A stretch of 64,000 nt of DNA from Indibacter alkaliphilus LW1. Its GTDB lineage: Bacteria > Bacteroidota > Bacteroidia > Cytophagales > Cyclobacteriaceae. The stretch is taken from contig NZ_ALWO02000023.1 in NCBI RefSeq assembly GCF_000295935.2, positions 310,001 through 374,000 on the forward strand. The letters are read 5' to 3'. The notes under the pieces were generated by a model, which saw only the letters and a list, made by a program, of their open reading frames with translations, did not search any database and had not been told where the DNA came from. Made by a program: the position numbers and the translations under genes. Shown here piece after piece: positions 52,885-60,882 of this stretch (position 1 is the first letter of the stretch; each line of letters starts with the position of its first letter).

Positions 52885-53373
52885 TTACTTCCTAAAATCT
52901 TTACCAAAGTCTTGAAATATTTCAAAAACTGCAGGACAAACCAAAGTATTTTTCAAAGTAAGGTTTAATATGCCATGCATGTTTTTTCTATTGGTATGAG
53001 GATACTCCCTGCATGCTTTGGGCCTTTCTTCATAGACCAGGCAGGTATTGTCTGAATTCAAAAATGGGCAAGGAGCCGTTTTCAATACATAATCGCCTTC
53101 ATTATCCAAATAAAGGTACATATCGATGAATTCTGAACTTTTCATTCGGAAGACTTTTGAAAGTCTCTCAATGTCTGTTTGAATAAAAATCGGACTGGTA
53201 GTCTTACAGCAATTGGCACAGCTTAAACAATCAATTTTTGAAAATTTTTCTTCGTGAGCGGCTGAAAACAAATCATCAAGTTGCTTAGGTTTTTGATTTT
53301 TTATCTTTTGGAGTAGCTTTTTGTTCTTTTGAAACTCAGTCTTACTTCTCTCTTTAAAATTTTCTAAATCCAT
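52885..53373 (-). CDS. YkgJ-family cysteine-cluster protein
   Basis: 162 residues. The signature cysteines are DCLSCANCCKTTSPIF, TAPCPFL, NTCLVYE and RPKACREYP, as in zinc/iron-chelating YkgJ proteins. The metal is uncertain and the function unknown. The N-terminus is basic and helical. It is 35 bases upstream of the ROK gene, same strand. Confidence 0.85.
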   Translation of the reverse strand: MDLENFKERSKTEFQKNKKLLQKIKNQKPKQLDDLFSAAHEEKFSKIDCLSCANCCKTTSPIFIQTDIERLSKVFRMKSSEFIDMYLYLDNEGDYVLKTAPCPFLNSDNTCLVYEERPKACREYPHTNRKNMHGILNLTLKNTLVCPAVFEIFQDFGKDFRK

Positions 53374-53480
53374 AATGAAGATTTAATTTTAATTAGTTCT
53401 GAAAATAAATATTAAACGGTGAATTATTTGGCTTTTAGCTGATATTACACTAAATTAATTCTCCCTAAACCAATTGCATT

Positions 53481-53840
53481 ATGAAAGCACACCCAAATGA
53501 ACTATTCTTCTATTACAATCCTGCCCATCAGGTAGACAAGCAAATGAGAGCTTATGCCAAAACTGTGGCAAACCATGTGAATGAAATCAATATTGAAAAA
53601 GAACGCATCACTACCACAGGCTGGAGGGAAATTTTGGATAAATTGAACCTTAGACCAAAAGACCTTCTCAATAGGGCACATCCGGACTATCAAAGCAAGA
53701 TCGCGGGAAAAACCTGGGATGAAGAAAGCTGGCTCACAATTTTGAGCAAATTTCCTCACCTGATCAAGGCACCAATAGCAATCAAGCGAAACAAAGCGGT
53801 GCTGTGTACCACGCCTAATACAATATTGGAACTAGACTAA
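53481..53840 (+). CDS. ArsC/Spx-fold protein lacking the catalytic cysteine
   Basis: 119 residues. The thioredoxin-like ArsC fold is visible: FFYYNPAHQVDKQMRAYAK at the N-terminus, then WREILDKLNL, and the C-terminal HLIKAPIAIKRNKAVLCTTP, equivalent to the RPIxxxxGKAxxGRP block of ArsC and Spx. The residues that would be the CxxC or catalytic Cys near position 12-16 are Asn, Pro, Ala and His. The only Cys, in the C-terminal block, is not at the active site. It is unlikely to reduce arsenate; a binding or regulatory role is inferred. Its stop codon overlaps that of the CvfB-like gene. Confidence 0.75.
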   Translation: MKAHPNELFFYYNPAHQVDKQMRAYAKTVANHVNEINIEKERITTTGWREILDKLNLRPKDLLNRAHPDYQSKIAGKTWDEESWLTILSKFPHLIKAPIAIKRNKAVLCTTPNTILELD

Positions 53841-54664
53841 ACGAGTTTAATTCCATCACTCTCTATAAGAATTTTCTTGGCCTTATAAAGTTGACCGATT
53901 GATTGCTTAAAGTGCTTTTTACTCATCCCCAATAATTCTTTGATAGACTCAGGGGATGATTTATCGTGAAGGGGCAAAAATTTCCGGACTTTTAAAACTT
54001 CCAGGATTTTTTCAGCCCCTTCTTCATATTTCTCTCTTCCGGCAGGTAAAAGCTGCAAATCCAACTTTCCGTCTTCCCTTCTCTTTTTAATGAAAGCTCT
54101 TACAATTTCTCCTAAAGTCAAAGGTTCGAAAACTTCGTTTTTATACAATAGCCCTTCAAAATTATTTTCAATCAATACTTTATAACCTAAATCAGTCTCT
54201 TCAAATACTAAGGCCTGAACCTGCTGTCCTGCTTCAAAACCCTGAGTATCTTCCAACAAAAAGTCCTGGTATTTATTCACTCCAATAAGCCTGTCAGTTC
54301 TATAATCTATACAAACCCTTACAAGATATTTTTCTCCGACTTCCATATTTTTTCCCATTTCAGCATTGGGAACAAAAAGATCCTTGGGTAAGCCCCAGTC
54401 CATAAAAGCACCTATTTTAGTCACTTCTTTGACTTCCATAACAGCAAATTCATCCAATATAGCATTAGGTCTATTGGTAACAGCCACAGGACGGTCCTCA
54501 GAATCCGTATACACAAACACACTGATTTCCTGTCCCACCTCCTCATCTCCTTTAAGATAGCTTTTGGGCAAAAGTACTTCTCCACCATCATGAAGAGCCA
54601 GATAAGCACCGTTTTCTGTAAACCTATTGATTAAAAGGCTGTTAATAATTCCTAGTTCTTTCAT
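53837..54664 (-). CDS. CvfB-like S1 RNA-binding protein
   Basis: 275 residues with S1-like beta-barrel repeats. ENGAYLALHDGGEVLLPKSY is the first, KIGAFMDWGLPKDLFVPNAE the second, and a third is near DLGYKVLIENNFEGLLYKNE. A C-terminal winged-helix region (SPESIKELLGMSKKHFKQSI) follows. This layout is that of CvfB, a regulator of virulence and surface genes in staphylococci and a general RNA-binding protein elsewhere. It overlaps the ArsC-like gene by four bases at the shared stop codons (convergent). Confidence 0.88.
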   Translation of the reverse strand: MKELGIINSLLINRFTENGAYLALHDGGEVLLPKSYLKGDEEVGQEISVFVYTDSEDRPVAVTNRPNAILDEFAVMEVKEVTKIGAFMDWGLPKDLFVPNAEMGKNMEVGEKYLVRVCIDYRTDRLIGVNKYQDFLLEDTQGFEAGQQVQALVFEETDLGYKVLIENNFEGLLYKNEVFEPLTLGEIVRAFIKKRREDGKLDLQLLPAGREKYEEGAEKILEVLKVRKFLPLHDKSSPESIKELLGMSKKHFKQSIGQLYKAKKILIESDGIKLV

Positions 54665-54810
54665 GCAATAAAGGTAAGGATTTTATACTTACTTGAATTG
54701 GAATTGGCTTTGATTCAGGCTAGATTTGAGGCTGATAAATTGAAATGATTTACAGTGCAGCCTCTCCTTGAAGTCTGCATTTCTTCTTTTTATATTAAAC
54801 CCAAATGATA

Positions 54811-55698
54811 ATGAAAAATATTTCTGTGATAGGTTCCGGTACAATGGGTAACGGAATCGCGCATGTCTTTGCCCTCTTCGGTTATTCCGTCTCTTTGGTG
54901 GATATTTCAGGCCCGGCTTTGGAAAAAGCACTCAACACCATTCAAAAAAATATGGATAGGCAAGTATCCAAGGGCTTATTGACCGAAGATGAAAAATCAG
55001 CTGCCGTTGAAAATATCAAAATATACACTTCGCTGGAAGAAGGTGTTCAAAATACAGATTTGGTTGTAGAGGCAGCGACCGAAAATCTAGAAGTCAAACT
55101 TGAACTGTTTAGAAATCTTGACAAATTCACTCCAGAATCATGCGTTCTGGCAACTAATACCTCTTCCATAAGCATTACCAAAATAGCTGCAGTCACTAAT
55201 CGAGCAGATAAAGTGATAGGCATGCACTTTATGAACCCAGTTCCAGTGATGAAACTGGTAGAGGTAATAAGAGGCTATGCGACTTCTGAAAAAGTGACGA
55301 AAGATATCATGGAACTTTCAAGAGGCCTGGCTAAAGTTCCTGTAGAGGTGAATGATTACCCTGGTTTCGTAGCCAACAGAATTCTAATGCCAATGATCAA
55401 TGAAGCTATTTATACTTTGTATGAAGGTGTAGCGGGAATTGAGGAAATAGATACTGTAATGAAATTGGGTATGGCTCATCCAATGGGTCCATTACAATTG
55501 GCAGACTTTATAGGATTGGATGTATGTCTATCCATTTTAAGAGTTTTGCACGAAGGTTTTGGAAACCCAAAATATGCCCCATGCCCACTATTGGTCAATA
55601 TGGTTGAGGCGGGTTACAAAGGTGCCAAGACAGGAGAAGGTTTTTATAAATACACCCCTGGTAGCAAAGAACTGGTAATATCAGAAAGGTTTAAGTAA
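54811..55698 (+). CDS. 3-hydroxyacyl-CoA (3-hydroxybutyryl-CoA) dehydrogenase
   Basis: 295 residues from the ATG at 54811; the frame opens two codons earlier. The NAD loop is ISVIGSGTMGNGIAHVFALF, and the catalytic His lies in IGMHFMNPVPVMKLVEVIRG. The substrate loop is EVNDYPGFVANRILMPMINE, then GMAHPMGPLQLADFIGLDV. The single-domain length fits the Hbd/PaaH type. It oxidises (S)-3-hydroxyacyl-CoA to the 3-keto form in fatty-acid or butyrate/phenylacetate pathways. No other beta-oxidation gene adjoins it, and a terminator follows. Confidence 0.93.
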   Translation: MKNISVIGSGTMGNGIAHVFALFGYSVSLVDISGPALEKALNTIQKNMDRQVSKGLLTEDEKSAAVENIKIYTSLEEGVQNTDLVVEAATENLEVKLELFRNLDKFTPESCVLATNTSSISITKIAAVTNRADKVIGMHFMNPVPVMKLVEVIRGYATSEKVTKDIMELSRGLAKVPVEVNDYPGFVANRILMPMINEAIYTLYEGVAGIEEIDTVMKLGMAHPMGPLQLADFIGLDVCLSILRVLHEGFGNPKYAPCPLLVNMVEAGYKGAKTGEGFYKYTPGSKELVISERFK

Positions 55699-55716
55699 AA
55701 GCTAATATAAAGTTAA

Positions 55717-55760
55717 AAAAGAAGGCCTGACGGGAAATGAAACTTGTCAGGCTTTCTTTT
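55717..55760 (+). terminator. Terminator after the dehydrogenase gene
   Basis: AAAAGAAGGCCTGAC (55717-55731) pairs with GTCAGGCTTTCTTTT (55746-55760), one G-T pair, with the T-rich 3' arm forming the run. Confidence 0.85.
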
Positions 55761-55794
55761 CATTATAGATTAATAAAACATCGAAATTGATTTT

Positions 55795-56412
55795 ATGCAT
55801 ATAGCCGTTTCAGGAAATATTGGAAGTGGAAAAACAACCCTGACCACAAAGCTGGCAAAGCATTATGGTTGGCAGGCAGAACTGGAGGCAGTTGACAACA
55901 ATCCGTATCTTGCTGATTTTTATGAGGATATGAAAAGATGGTCCTTTCACCTACAGGTATACTTTCTCAACAGCCGCTTCAATCAGATCAAGAGAATAAG
56001 AGAAAGCGGTCTTTCAGTCATTCAAGACAGGACAATTTATGAAGATGCTTACATTTTTGCAGCTAATCTTCATAAGTCCAAGTTGATCTCGGAGAGGGAT
56101 TACGAAAACTATTTGTCTCTTTTCGATTCCATGATCAATTTTGTCAAGGCGCCTGATCTATTGATTTACCTCAAAGCAGATATTCCTAAGCTTGTGGGAC
56201 AAATCGAAAAGCGTGGAAGGGATTACGAAAATGCCATCAGAATCGACTACTTGAAAAATCTCAATAGTCACTATGAGGAATGGATTGATTCCTATGACAA
56301 GGGTAAATTACTCATCGTAGATGTCAACGATCTTGATTTTGTAGCCAATCCAGAGGATTTTTCTCAGATAGTAGAAAAAGTAAACAGGGAAATGTACGGG
56401 CTGTTCTCATGA
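55795..56412 (+). CDS. Deoxynucleoside kinase family protein
   Basis: 205 residues. The P-loop is VSGNIGSGKTTLTTKL (about residues 5-20). The nucleoside pocket includes VIQDRTIYEDAYIFA with the DRT signature and the LID/arginine region KRGRDYENAIRIDYL. It phosphorylates deoxynucleosides for salvage (dAdo, dGuo or dCyd); specificity is unclear. Cytoplasmic, single gene, followed by a terminator. Confidence 0.92.
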   Translation: MHIAVSGNIGSGKTTLTTKLAKHYGWQAELEAVDNNPYLADFYEDMKRWSFHLQVYFLNSRFNQIKRIRESGLSVIQDRTIYEDAYIFAANLHKSKLISERDYENYLSLFDSMINFVKAPDLLIYLKADIPKLVGQIEKRGRDYENAIRIDYLKNLNSHYEEWIDSYDKGKLLIVDVNDLDFVANPEDFSQIVEKVNREMYGLFS

Positions 56413-56426
56413 TTATTCCAATTAAA

Positions 56427-56457
56427 AAGCCTCTGGAAATTAAGAATCCAGAGGCTT
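56427..56457. terminator. Bidirectional terminator
   Basis: AAGCCTCTGGA (56427-56437) pairs with TCCAGAGGCTT (56447-56457), loop of nine bases, T-rich on the minus strand, between convergent genes. Confidence 0.88.
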
Positions 56458-56459
56458 AT

Positions 56460-57107
56460 TTAATTTTCAAGCTTCCTGCCGAACCAGTTAACAATTGCTT
56501 TGTGACTTTCCTCCTTTGGAACTCTAATAAGATCATCCAATTTTTTTAATGCCCCTCCTATCATCAAATTTTCGTATTGAGGTATTCTGATAAGTTTATA
56601 TCCATGCAGTCTAGTCAATAAATCGTATTGGGCATCATTATAGGCATTCAATTTCCAACCTGAAGAGCCATTGCCACTCAGGTCTCCGATATCTTCACTT
56701 TTCCCAAAGACTTTTGATGCTATCGGAGGACCGTTCCAAATTCGCTCCTGAAGACCAGCTTTCAAACAATCCTTTTCATAAGTTCGGCAAAGCCTTTTGT
56801 AACTGTCTAACCAGGGGAAATTAAAGACATTATAGACTTCTGTTTTCAAAGTATTTAACCTATACCTGTTAAAATGAACTTCATCATCGTATTGGAACAA
56901 TTGGCGCTTGATTTTGAAATCAAATTTTAACTTTCCCAAAACAGGAGGAACACCGGTACCGCCGATAGATTCAAAAACCTCAGTCAACAGTTCATTCCCC
57001 TTGCCATGAAGATATTTTTGATTGATATCCAAATTAAAATCTGTTTCTAGATCAGGCAATTCAGCTGAAAGTATCTGAATAAGATTTTCTATTTTGATTT
57101 GATGCAT
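56460..57107 (-). CDS. Hypothetical protein
   Basis: 215 residues, soluble, no signal peptide. A mixed alpha/beta sequence contains a conserved-looking block (RIWNGPPIASKVFGKSED) and LNAYNDAQYDLLTRLHGYKL. The peptide GGTGVPPV occurs near residue 49. No family recognised. It is the third gene of a minus-strand run (53-aa membrane protein, DUF2452 protein, this gene), six bases after the DUF2452 stop. Confidence 0.65.
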   Translation of the reverse strand: MHQIKIENLIQILSAELPDLETDFNLDINQKYLHGKGNELLTEVFESIGGTGVPPVLGKLKFDFKIKRQLFQYDDEVHFNRYRLNTLKTEVYNVFNFPWLDSYKRLCRTYEKDCLKAGLQERIWNGPPIASKVFGKSEDIGDLSGNGSSGWKLNAYNDAQYDLLTRLHGYKLIRIPQYENLMIGGALKKLDDLIRVPKEESHKAIVNWFGRKLEN

Positions 57108-57113
57108 CTTAAT

Positions 57114-57575
57114 TTATTCTCCCTGGCGAATAATCTCCCAGGTATGGTCAGCAAGCAGTTTAACTTCTGCTACAAATTTACTGAACCTTTTTTTTCTTCC
57201 CCACTCTTCGGGGGCAACCATACTCAAAAAATCACTTCCATCTTCTTTTTCATATAAAAAATACCGATGATTGATCAGTGGCTCAAAATTCATAGGAGTC
57301 TGGTAAATCCTTTCTGACACTTCTACTCTTTTTTTGATGGTTTTTGCCTGCTCGGCCAACAATTGCATCTGTTGATAAATCTGGGACATCTGCATATCCG
57401 TCTGGGAATGCATGGCTGCGACTGCCCTTCCGGTAATTTTCCCCTTATCCTCAGGCTTGATTATAGCACTCCCTGACTGATGGGCGTATGGTAGCAGACC
57501 TGGGTTTTCTGTTGTCATTTCTTTCATTTTTTCCAGGTCAATTTTTTCAATATCAATTTTTTCTTTTTTAGTCAT
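57114..57575 (-). CDS. DUF2452 family protein
   Basis: 153 residues. The family blocks are NPGLLPYAHQSGSAIIKPED, GRAVAAMHSQTDMQMSQI and the C-terminal VAPEEWGRKKRF with KLLADHTWEII. DUF2452 is a small cytoplasmic alpha/beta family of unknown function. It starts inside the last codons of the 53-residue membrane protein gene, so the two are coupled. Confidence 0.9.
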   Translation of the reverse strand: MTKKEKIDIEKIDLEKMKEMTTENPGLLPYAHQSGSAIIKPEDKGKITGRAVAAMHSQTDMQMSQIYQQMQLLAEQAKTIKKRVEVSERIYQTPMNFEPLINHRYFLYEKEDGSDFLSMVAPEEWGRKKRFSKFVAEVKLLADHTWEIIRQGE

Positions 57576-57729
57576 TGGTTTTTAGACTGTCAGATGGTGC
57601 TATTCTTTCTTTTAAATTACCTTTAGATCCAGGGAATGTGGTCCTTGTGGAAATGTCGTATCCTACATACAACATTACCACAAAAAAAATTACTGCGATA
57701 ATTAGAAAAACCAGCTTATTTTTATTCAT
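57568..57729 (-). CDS. 53-residue single-helix membrane protein
   Basis: A short frame from ATG 57729 to TAA 57568, too small to appear in a list of longer ORFs. The protein starts MNKNKLVFLIIAVIFFVVML, a basic start and one strong membrane helix, followed by YVGYDISTRTTFPGSKGN and a charged tail ending SLKTND. Its last codons overlap the ATG of the DUF2452 gene by eight bases, the typical geometry of translationally coupled genes. The overlap and the credible membrane protein composition support it as real. Function unknown. Confidence 0.7.
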   Translation of the reverse strand: MNKNKLVFLIIAVIFFVVMLYVGYDISTRTTFPGSKGNLKERIAPSDSLKTND

Positions 57730-57878
57730 ATTAGTATTAGTTTAACCATTAGACTGACCAAACAGTTTTTGAACATCGAAAATAAGTGATAGGTATTCTT
57801 AAAAAAAATCAGGAGCGATAATTGTTATATTTCAGATTGAATGCTTTAGATAATTAATTTTAAAAAAAATAGCGTAAC

Positions 57879-57910
57879 TTTCGAATCCTTAGTTGAAATG
57901 CATAAATTTG
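57879..57910 (+). promoter_or_regulatory. Candidate Bacteroidota promoter of the Hpt gene
   Basis: TTTC at 57879-57882, 20 bases, then TAAATTTG at 57903-57910: a match to TTTG-N(19-21)-TAnnTTTG with one change. The ATG is 37 bases downstream. Confidence 0.65.
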
Positions 57911-57947
57911 ATTAGGAGATACATTATTCTTTATAAAAAAGCTTTTT

Positions 57948-58280
57948 ATGTACCAATTGATAAGCCCACAAACCATTATCCAATATTTCGGCGATGACGA
58001 TGAGGAAATGCTCAGAGAGATGATTCAGATCATCATTGACACTAACCTGCACGACTTGAAGCAGTTAAAGCAATATTACGATAATGAAGAGTATGCGGTA
58101 ATCAAAAAGAAATGTCATAAAGCCAAGCCAAGTATGAGCTACGTTGGTGCTATGAAAACCAGAAAACTTCTAGAGGAAATTGAAGGGAATTTGGAAAATT
58201 CTTTTGATACCTATCAGGAATTACTTCGACAAATAGATATTATTGAGCAGGAGCTTAAAAACTTTTTAAAGAGTATTTAA
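57948..58280 (+). CDS. Small Hpt-domain phosphotransfer protein (second copy)
   Basis: 110 residues, four-helix pattern, with acceptor His57 in KKKCHKAKPSMSYVGA, again Pro where canonical Hpt has Gly. The region before it (DDDEEMLREMIQIIIDTN) corresponds to the first helix pair. It is about as divergent from the paralogue at 18287 as expected for old duplicates. It is monocistronic with its own promoter and not next to a kinase. It may serve a hybrid kinase elsewhere. Confidence 0.85.
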   Translation: MYQLISPQTIIQYFGDDDEEMLREMIQIIIDTNLHDLKQLKQYYDNEEYAVIKKKCHKAKPSMSYVGAMKTRKLLEEIEGNLENSFDTYQELLRQIDIIEQELKNFLKSI

Positions 58281-58523
58281 TTTTCTACGCTTTATTTTCC
58301 GCAGATACTTTTTTCATTACTTTTTTGACACTAAATGCACATATTTACAAAAAGTTCGAATTCCCAAATTTGGGTTTGACTTTAAAGGAAAAGCATGAAG
58401 CAAACTTCTATTTTCATCATGAACTCTGTTATACTCAATCTAAAAATCCGGAAAGAAGTATCATTCAAAGGTTTGGGCAAAAATCATTTCAATTTATTGA
58501 GCATTTAAATTAATCTAAAATAT

Positions 58524-60881
58524 ATGAAGCGCGTCAGTTTATTGGTAATAGTTACCTTACTCTCATTTCAGGGACTCTTAGCACAGGAACTATCTGTCGG
58601 GAAAATCATGCAAGATCCCAAATGGATGGGAGTCTTTCCTTCCAATATTTCTTGGGATGAAAAAGGAGAAACCATCTATTTCAATTACAATCCGGAGAAC
58701 CATCCTTCAGATTCACTTTATAAAATCAATATTTCCGAACCAGATGAGATTATCAAAGTAAGTCCTGAAGAGGAAAAATCAAGAATTCCTTCTAATGCTG
58801 ATAGCAATCAGGCAAAAACCAAAAAAACATTCACAAGAAATGGAGAATTGTTGATTCAAGATTTAAAAACAGGAGAAAGAAAAACACTGCTTTCCATGGG
58901 AGAAGGTATTTCAAATGCGAAATTTTTGAAAAATGAAAATAGAATATCATTTGTTTTAAATAACAATATATATGTCTATGATACAGAAAATGGGAATCTA
59001 AGGAAGGTAACCAATATCAAATCAGGTGAAAAACCTGAAGAAAAAAATGCCAGCTTATCTAAAAAAGATGAATGGCTAAAAGAAGACAATCTTGATCTTT
59101 TGGGAGTAGTTCAAGAAAGGGAGGAGAAAAAGGATAAAACAAAAGCATACGAGGAGGCAGTGAAGTCACCAGAACCTTTTACTTTTTATACAGGAAAGAA
59201 AATCGTCAATAACCTTCAACTCTCTCCTGATGAGAAATATGTGAGTTTTTCGCTGATCACACGAGTGGGCAACAAAAGAACTATAGTTCCGGATTACACA
59301 GATGCTTCTGGCTATACCACCGATATGAATACTAGAACAAAGGTAGGTGATGAGCCTATGAAAGTAGAAATGGCCATCTACAATCTCAAAAAAGATACTG
59401 TCTACCTGGTTAAAACCGATAAGTTGCCTGGTATCAAAGACCTTCCTGATTATGTCAAAGATTATCCTGAAAAAACCTGGGAAGAAAAAGAAAGAGGGTT
59501 GGTGCTTACCGGACCTTATTTTTCTGCTGATGGCAATTATGCTGTAGTCAATGCCTATTCGAATGACAATAAAGACAGATGGATTTCTCTGGTGGACATG
59601 GAAACAGGGGAATTGAAAAATCTGGACAGACAAAGGGATGAAGCATGGATAGCTGGACCAGGTATTGGCGGAAGCTGGGGCAATGCCGTTTTTGGATGGT
59701 TACCCGACAATAAAAATATTTATTTCCAGTCTGAAGCGACAGGTTACTCCCATCTTTACAGCCTTGATGTAAGAAGCGGAACGAAAAGACAACTGACAAA
59801 GGGGAATTTTGAAGTGTTCAGTCCACAGATTTCAAAAGACGGTAAATTCTGGTATTTGACTACTTCCGAAGTACATCCGGGAGAAAGACACCTCTACATG
59901 ATGCCGCTAATGGGTGGGCGCATGGAAAAGTTAACCAGTATGATTGGTAATAATGACGCAAAGTTATCTCCTGATGAAAAAAACATCGCAATCTTGTATT
60001 CTTACAGTAATAAACCATGGGAATTGTTTTTACAGGCAAATGAGCCTGGAGCAGAACCATCTCAATTGACTGATGGAGAAAGTGAGGAATTTAAAGCATA
60101 TGAGTGGAGAGAGCCTGAACTTGTCACTTTCACAGCCCAGGATGGAACTGAGGTACCAGCCAGGCTTTATAAACCAAGTGCAAGAGCCAGAAATGGTGCA
60201 GCAGTTATTTTTGTACATGGTGCTGGCTACCTTCAGAATGTCCACAAATGGTGGTCCAGCTATTTCAGGGAATATATGTTTCACAATCTTCTGACTGACC
60301 TGGGTTATACGGTACTTGACATTGACTATAGGGGTTCAGCAGGATATGGACGAGATTGGAGAACAGCTATTTACAGACATATGGGAGGCTTGGATCTATC
60401 TGATCAAGTGGATGGCGCCAATTATTTAGTTGCAAACCACAATGTAGAGCCAGGAAAAATCGGCATCTACGGTGGCAGCTATGGGGGTTTTATCACTTTG
60501 ATGGCTTTATTTAATGCCTCGGACACTTTCACTTCAGGAGCTGCTTTGAGGTCTGTGACAGATTGGGCGCATTATAATCATGGATATACTTCAAACATTC
60601 TGAATGAACCATTCAATGATCCAATCGCATACAGAAGGTCCTCTCCCATCTATTTTGCCGATGGACTCAAAGGAAATCTACTGATTGCACATGGCATGTT
60701 AGATGTAAATGTGCACTTCCAAGACGTGGTAAGATTGGCTCAGATTCTGGTAGAATTGGGTAAAGACAATTGGGAAATGGCCGTATACCCTGTTGAAGAT
60801 CATGGTTTTGTAGAACCAAGTAGCTGGACAGATGAGTATAAAAGAATTTTAAAACTATTCAATAATACTTTATTGGACTAA
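58524..60881 (+). CDS. S9-family dipeptidyl/oligopeptidase
   Basis: 785 residues, signal peptide ending GLLAQ. A beta-propeller N-terminal half (LSPDEKYVSF, FSADGNYAVVNA, LSPDEKNIAIL) is followed by the alpha/beta hydrolase domain with nucleophile Ser652 (IGIYGGSYGGFI), Asp727 (HGMLDVNVH) and His760 (VEDHGFVEP). This is DPP IV or acyl-peptidase-like. It cuts dipeptides or oligopeptides in the periplasm. It precedes the gamma-glutamyltransferase gene with a single base between stop and start. Confidence 0.94.
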   Translation: MKRVSLLVIVTLLSFQGLLAQELSVGKIMQDPKWMGVFPSNISWDEKGETIYFNYNPENHPSDSLYKINISEPDEIIKVSPEEEKSRIPSNADSNQAKTKKTFTRNGELLIQDLKTGERKTLLSMGEGISNAKFLKNENRISFVLNNNIYVYDTENGNLRKVTNIKSGEKPEEKNASLSKKDEWLKEDNLDLLGVVQEREEKKDKTKAYEEAVKSPEPFTFYTGKKIVNNLQLSPDEKYVSFSLITRVGNKRTIVPDYTDASGYTTDMNTRTKVGDEPMKVEMAIYNLKKDTVYLVKTDKLPGIKDLPDYVKDYPEKTWEEKERGLVLTGPYFSADGNYAVVNAYSNDNKDRWISLVDMETGELKNLDRQRDEAWIAGPGIGGSWGNAVFGWLPDNKNIYFQSEATGYSHLYSLDVRSGTKRQLTKGNFEVFSPQISKDGKFWYLTTSEVHPGERHLYMMPLMGGRMEKLTSMIGNNDAKLSPDEKNIAILYSYSNKPWELFLQANEPGAEPSQLTDGESEEFKAYEWREPELVTFTAQDGTEVPARLYKPSARARNGAAVIFVHGAGYLQNVHKWWSSYFREYMFHNLLTDLGYTVLDIDYRGSAGYGRDWRTAIYRHMGGLDLSDQVDGANYLVANHNVEPGKIGIYGGSYGGFITLMALFNASDTFTSGAALRSVTDWAHYNHGYTSNILNEPFNDPIAYRRSSPIYFADGLKGNLLIAHGMLDVNVHFQDVVRLAQILVELGKDNWEMAVYPVEDHGFVEPSSWTDEYKRILKLFNNTLLD

Positions 60882-60882
60882 T

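Noticed and set aside
58325-58513. 62-codon frame before the S9 peptidase
   Set aside because: TTG start, no recognisable features, and no promoter. It is treated as noncoding.
59166-59633. 155-codon open frame opposite the S9 peptidase
   Set aside because: Antisense to the propeller region; Phe/Ile/Ser-rich with no homology signal and no start region.
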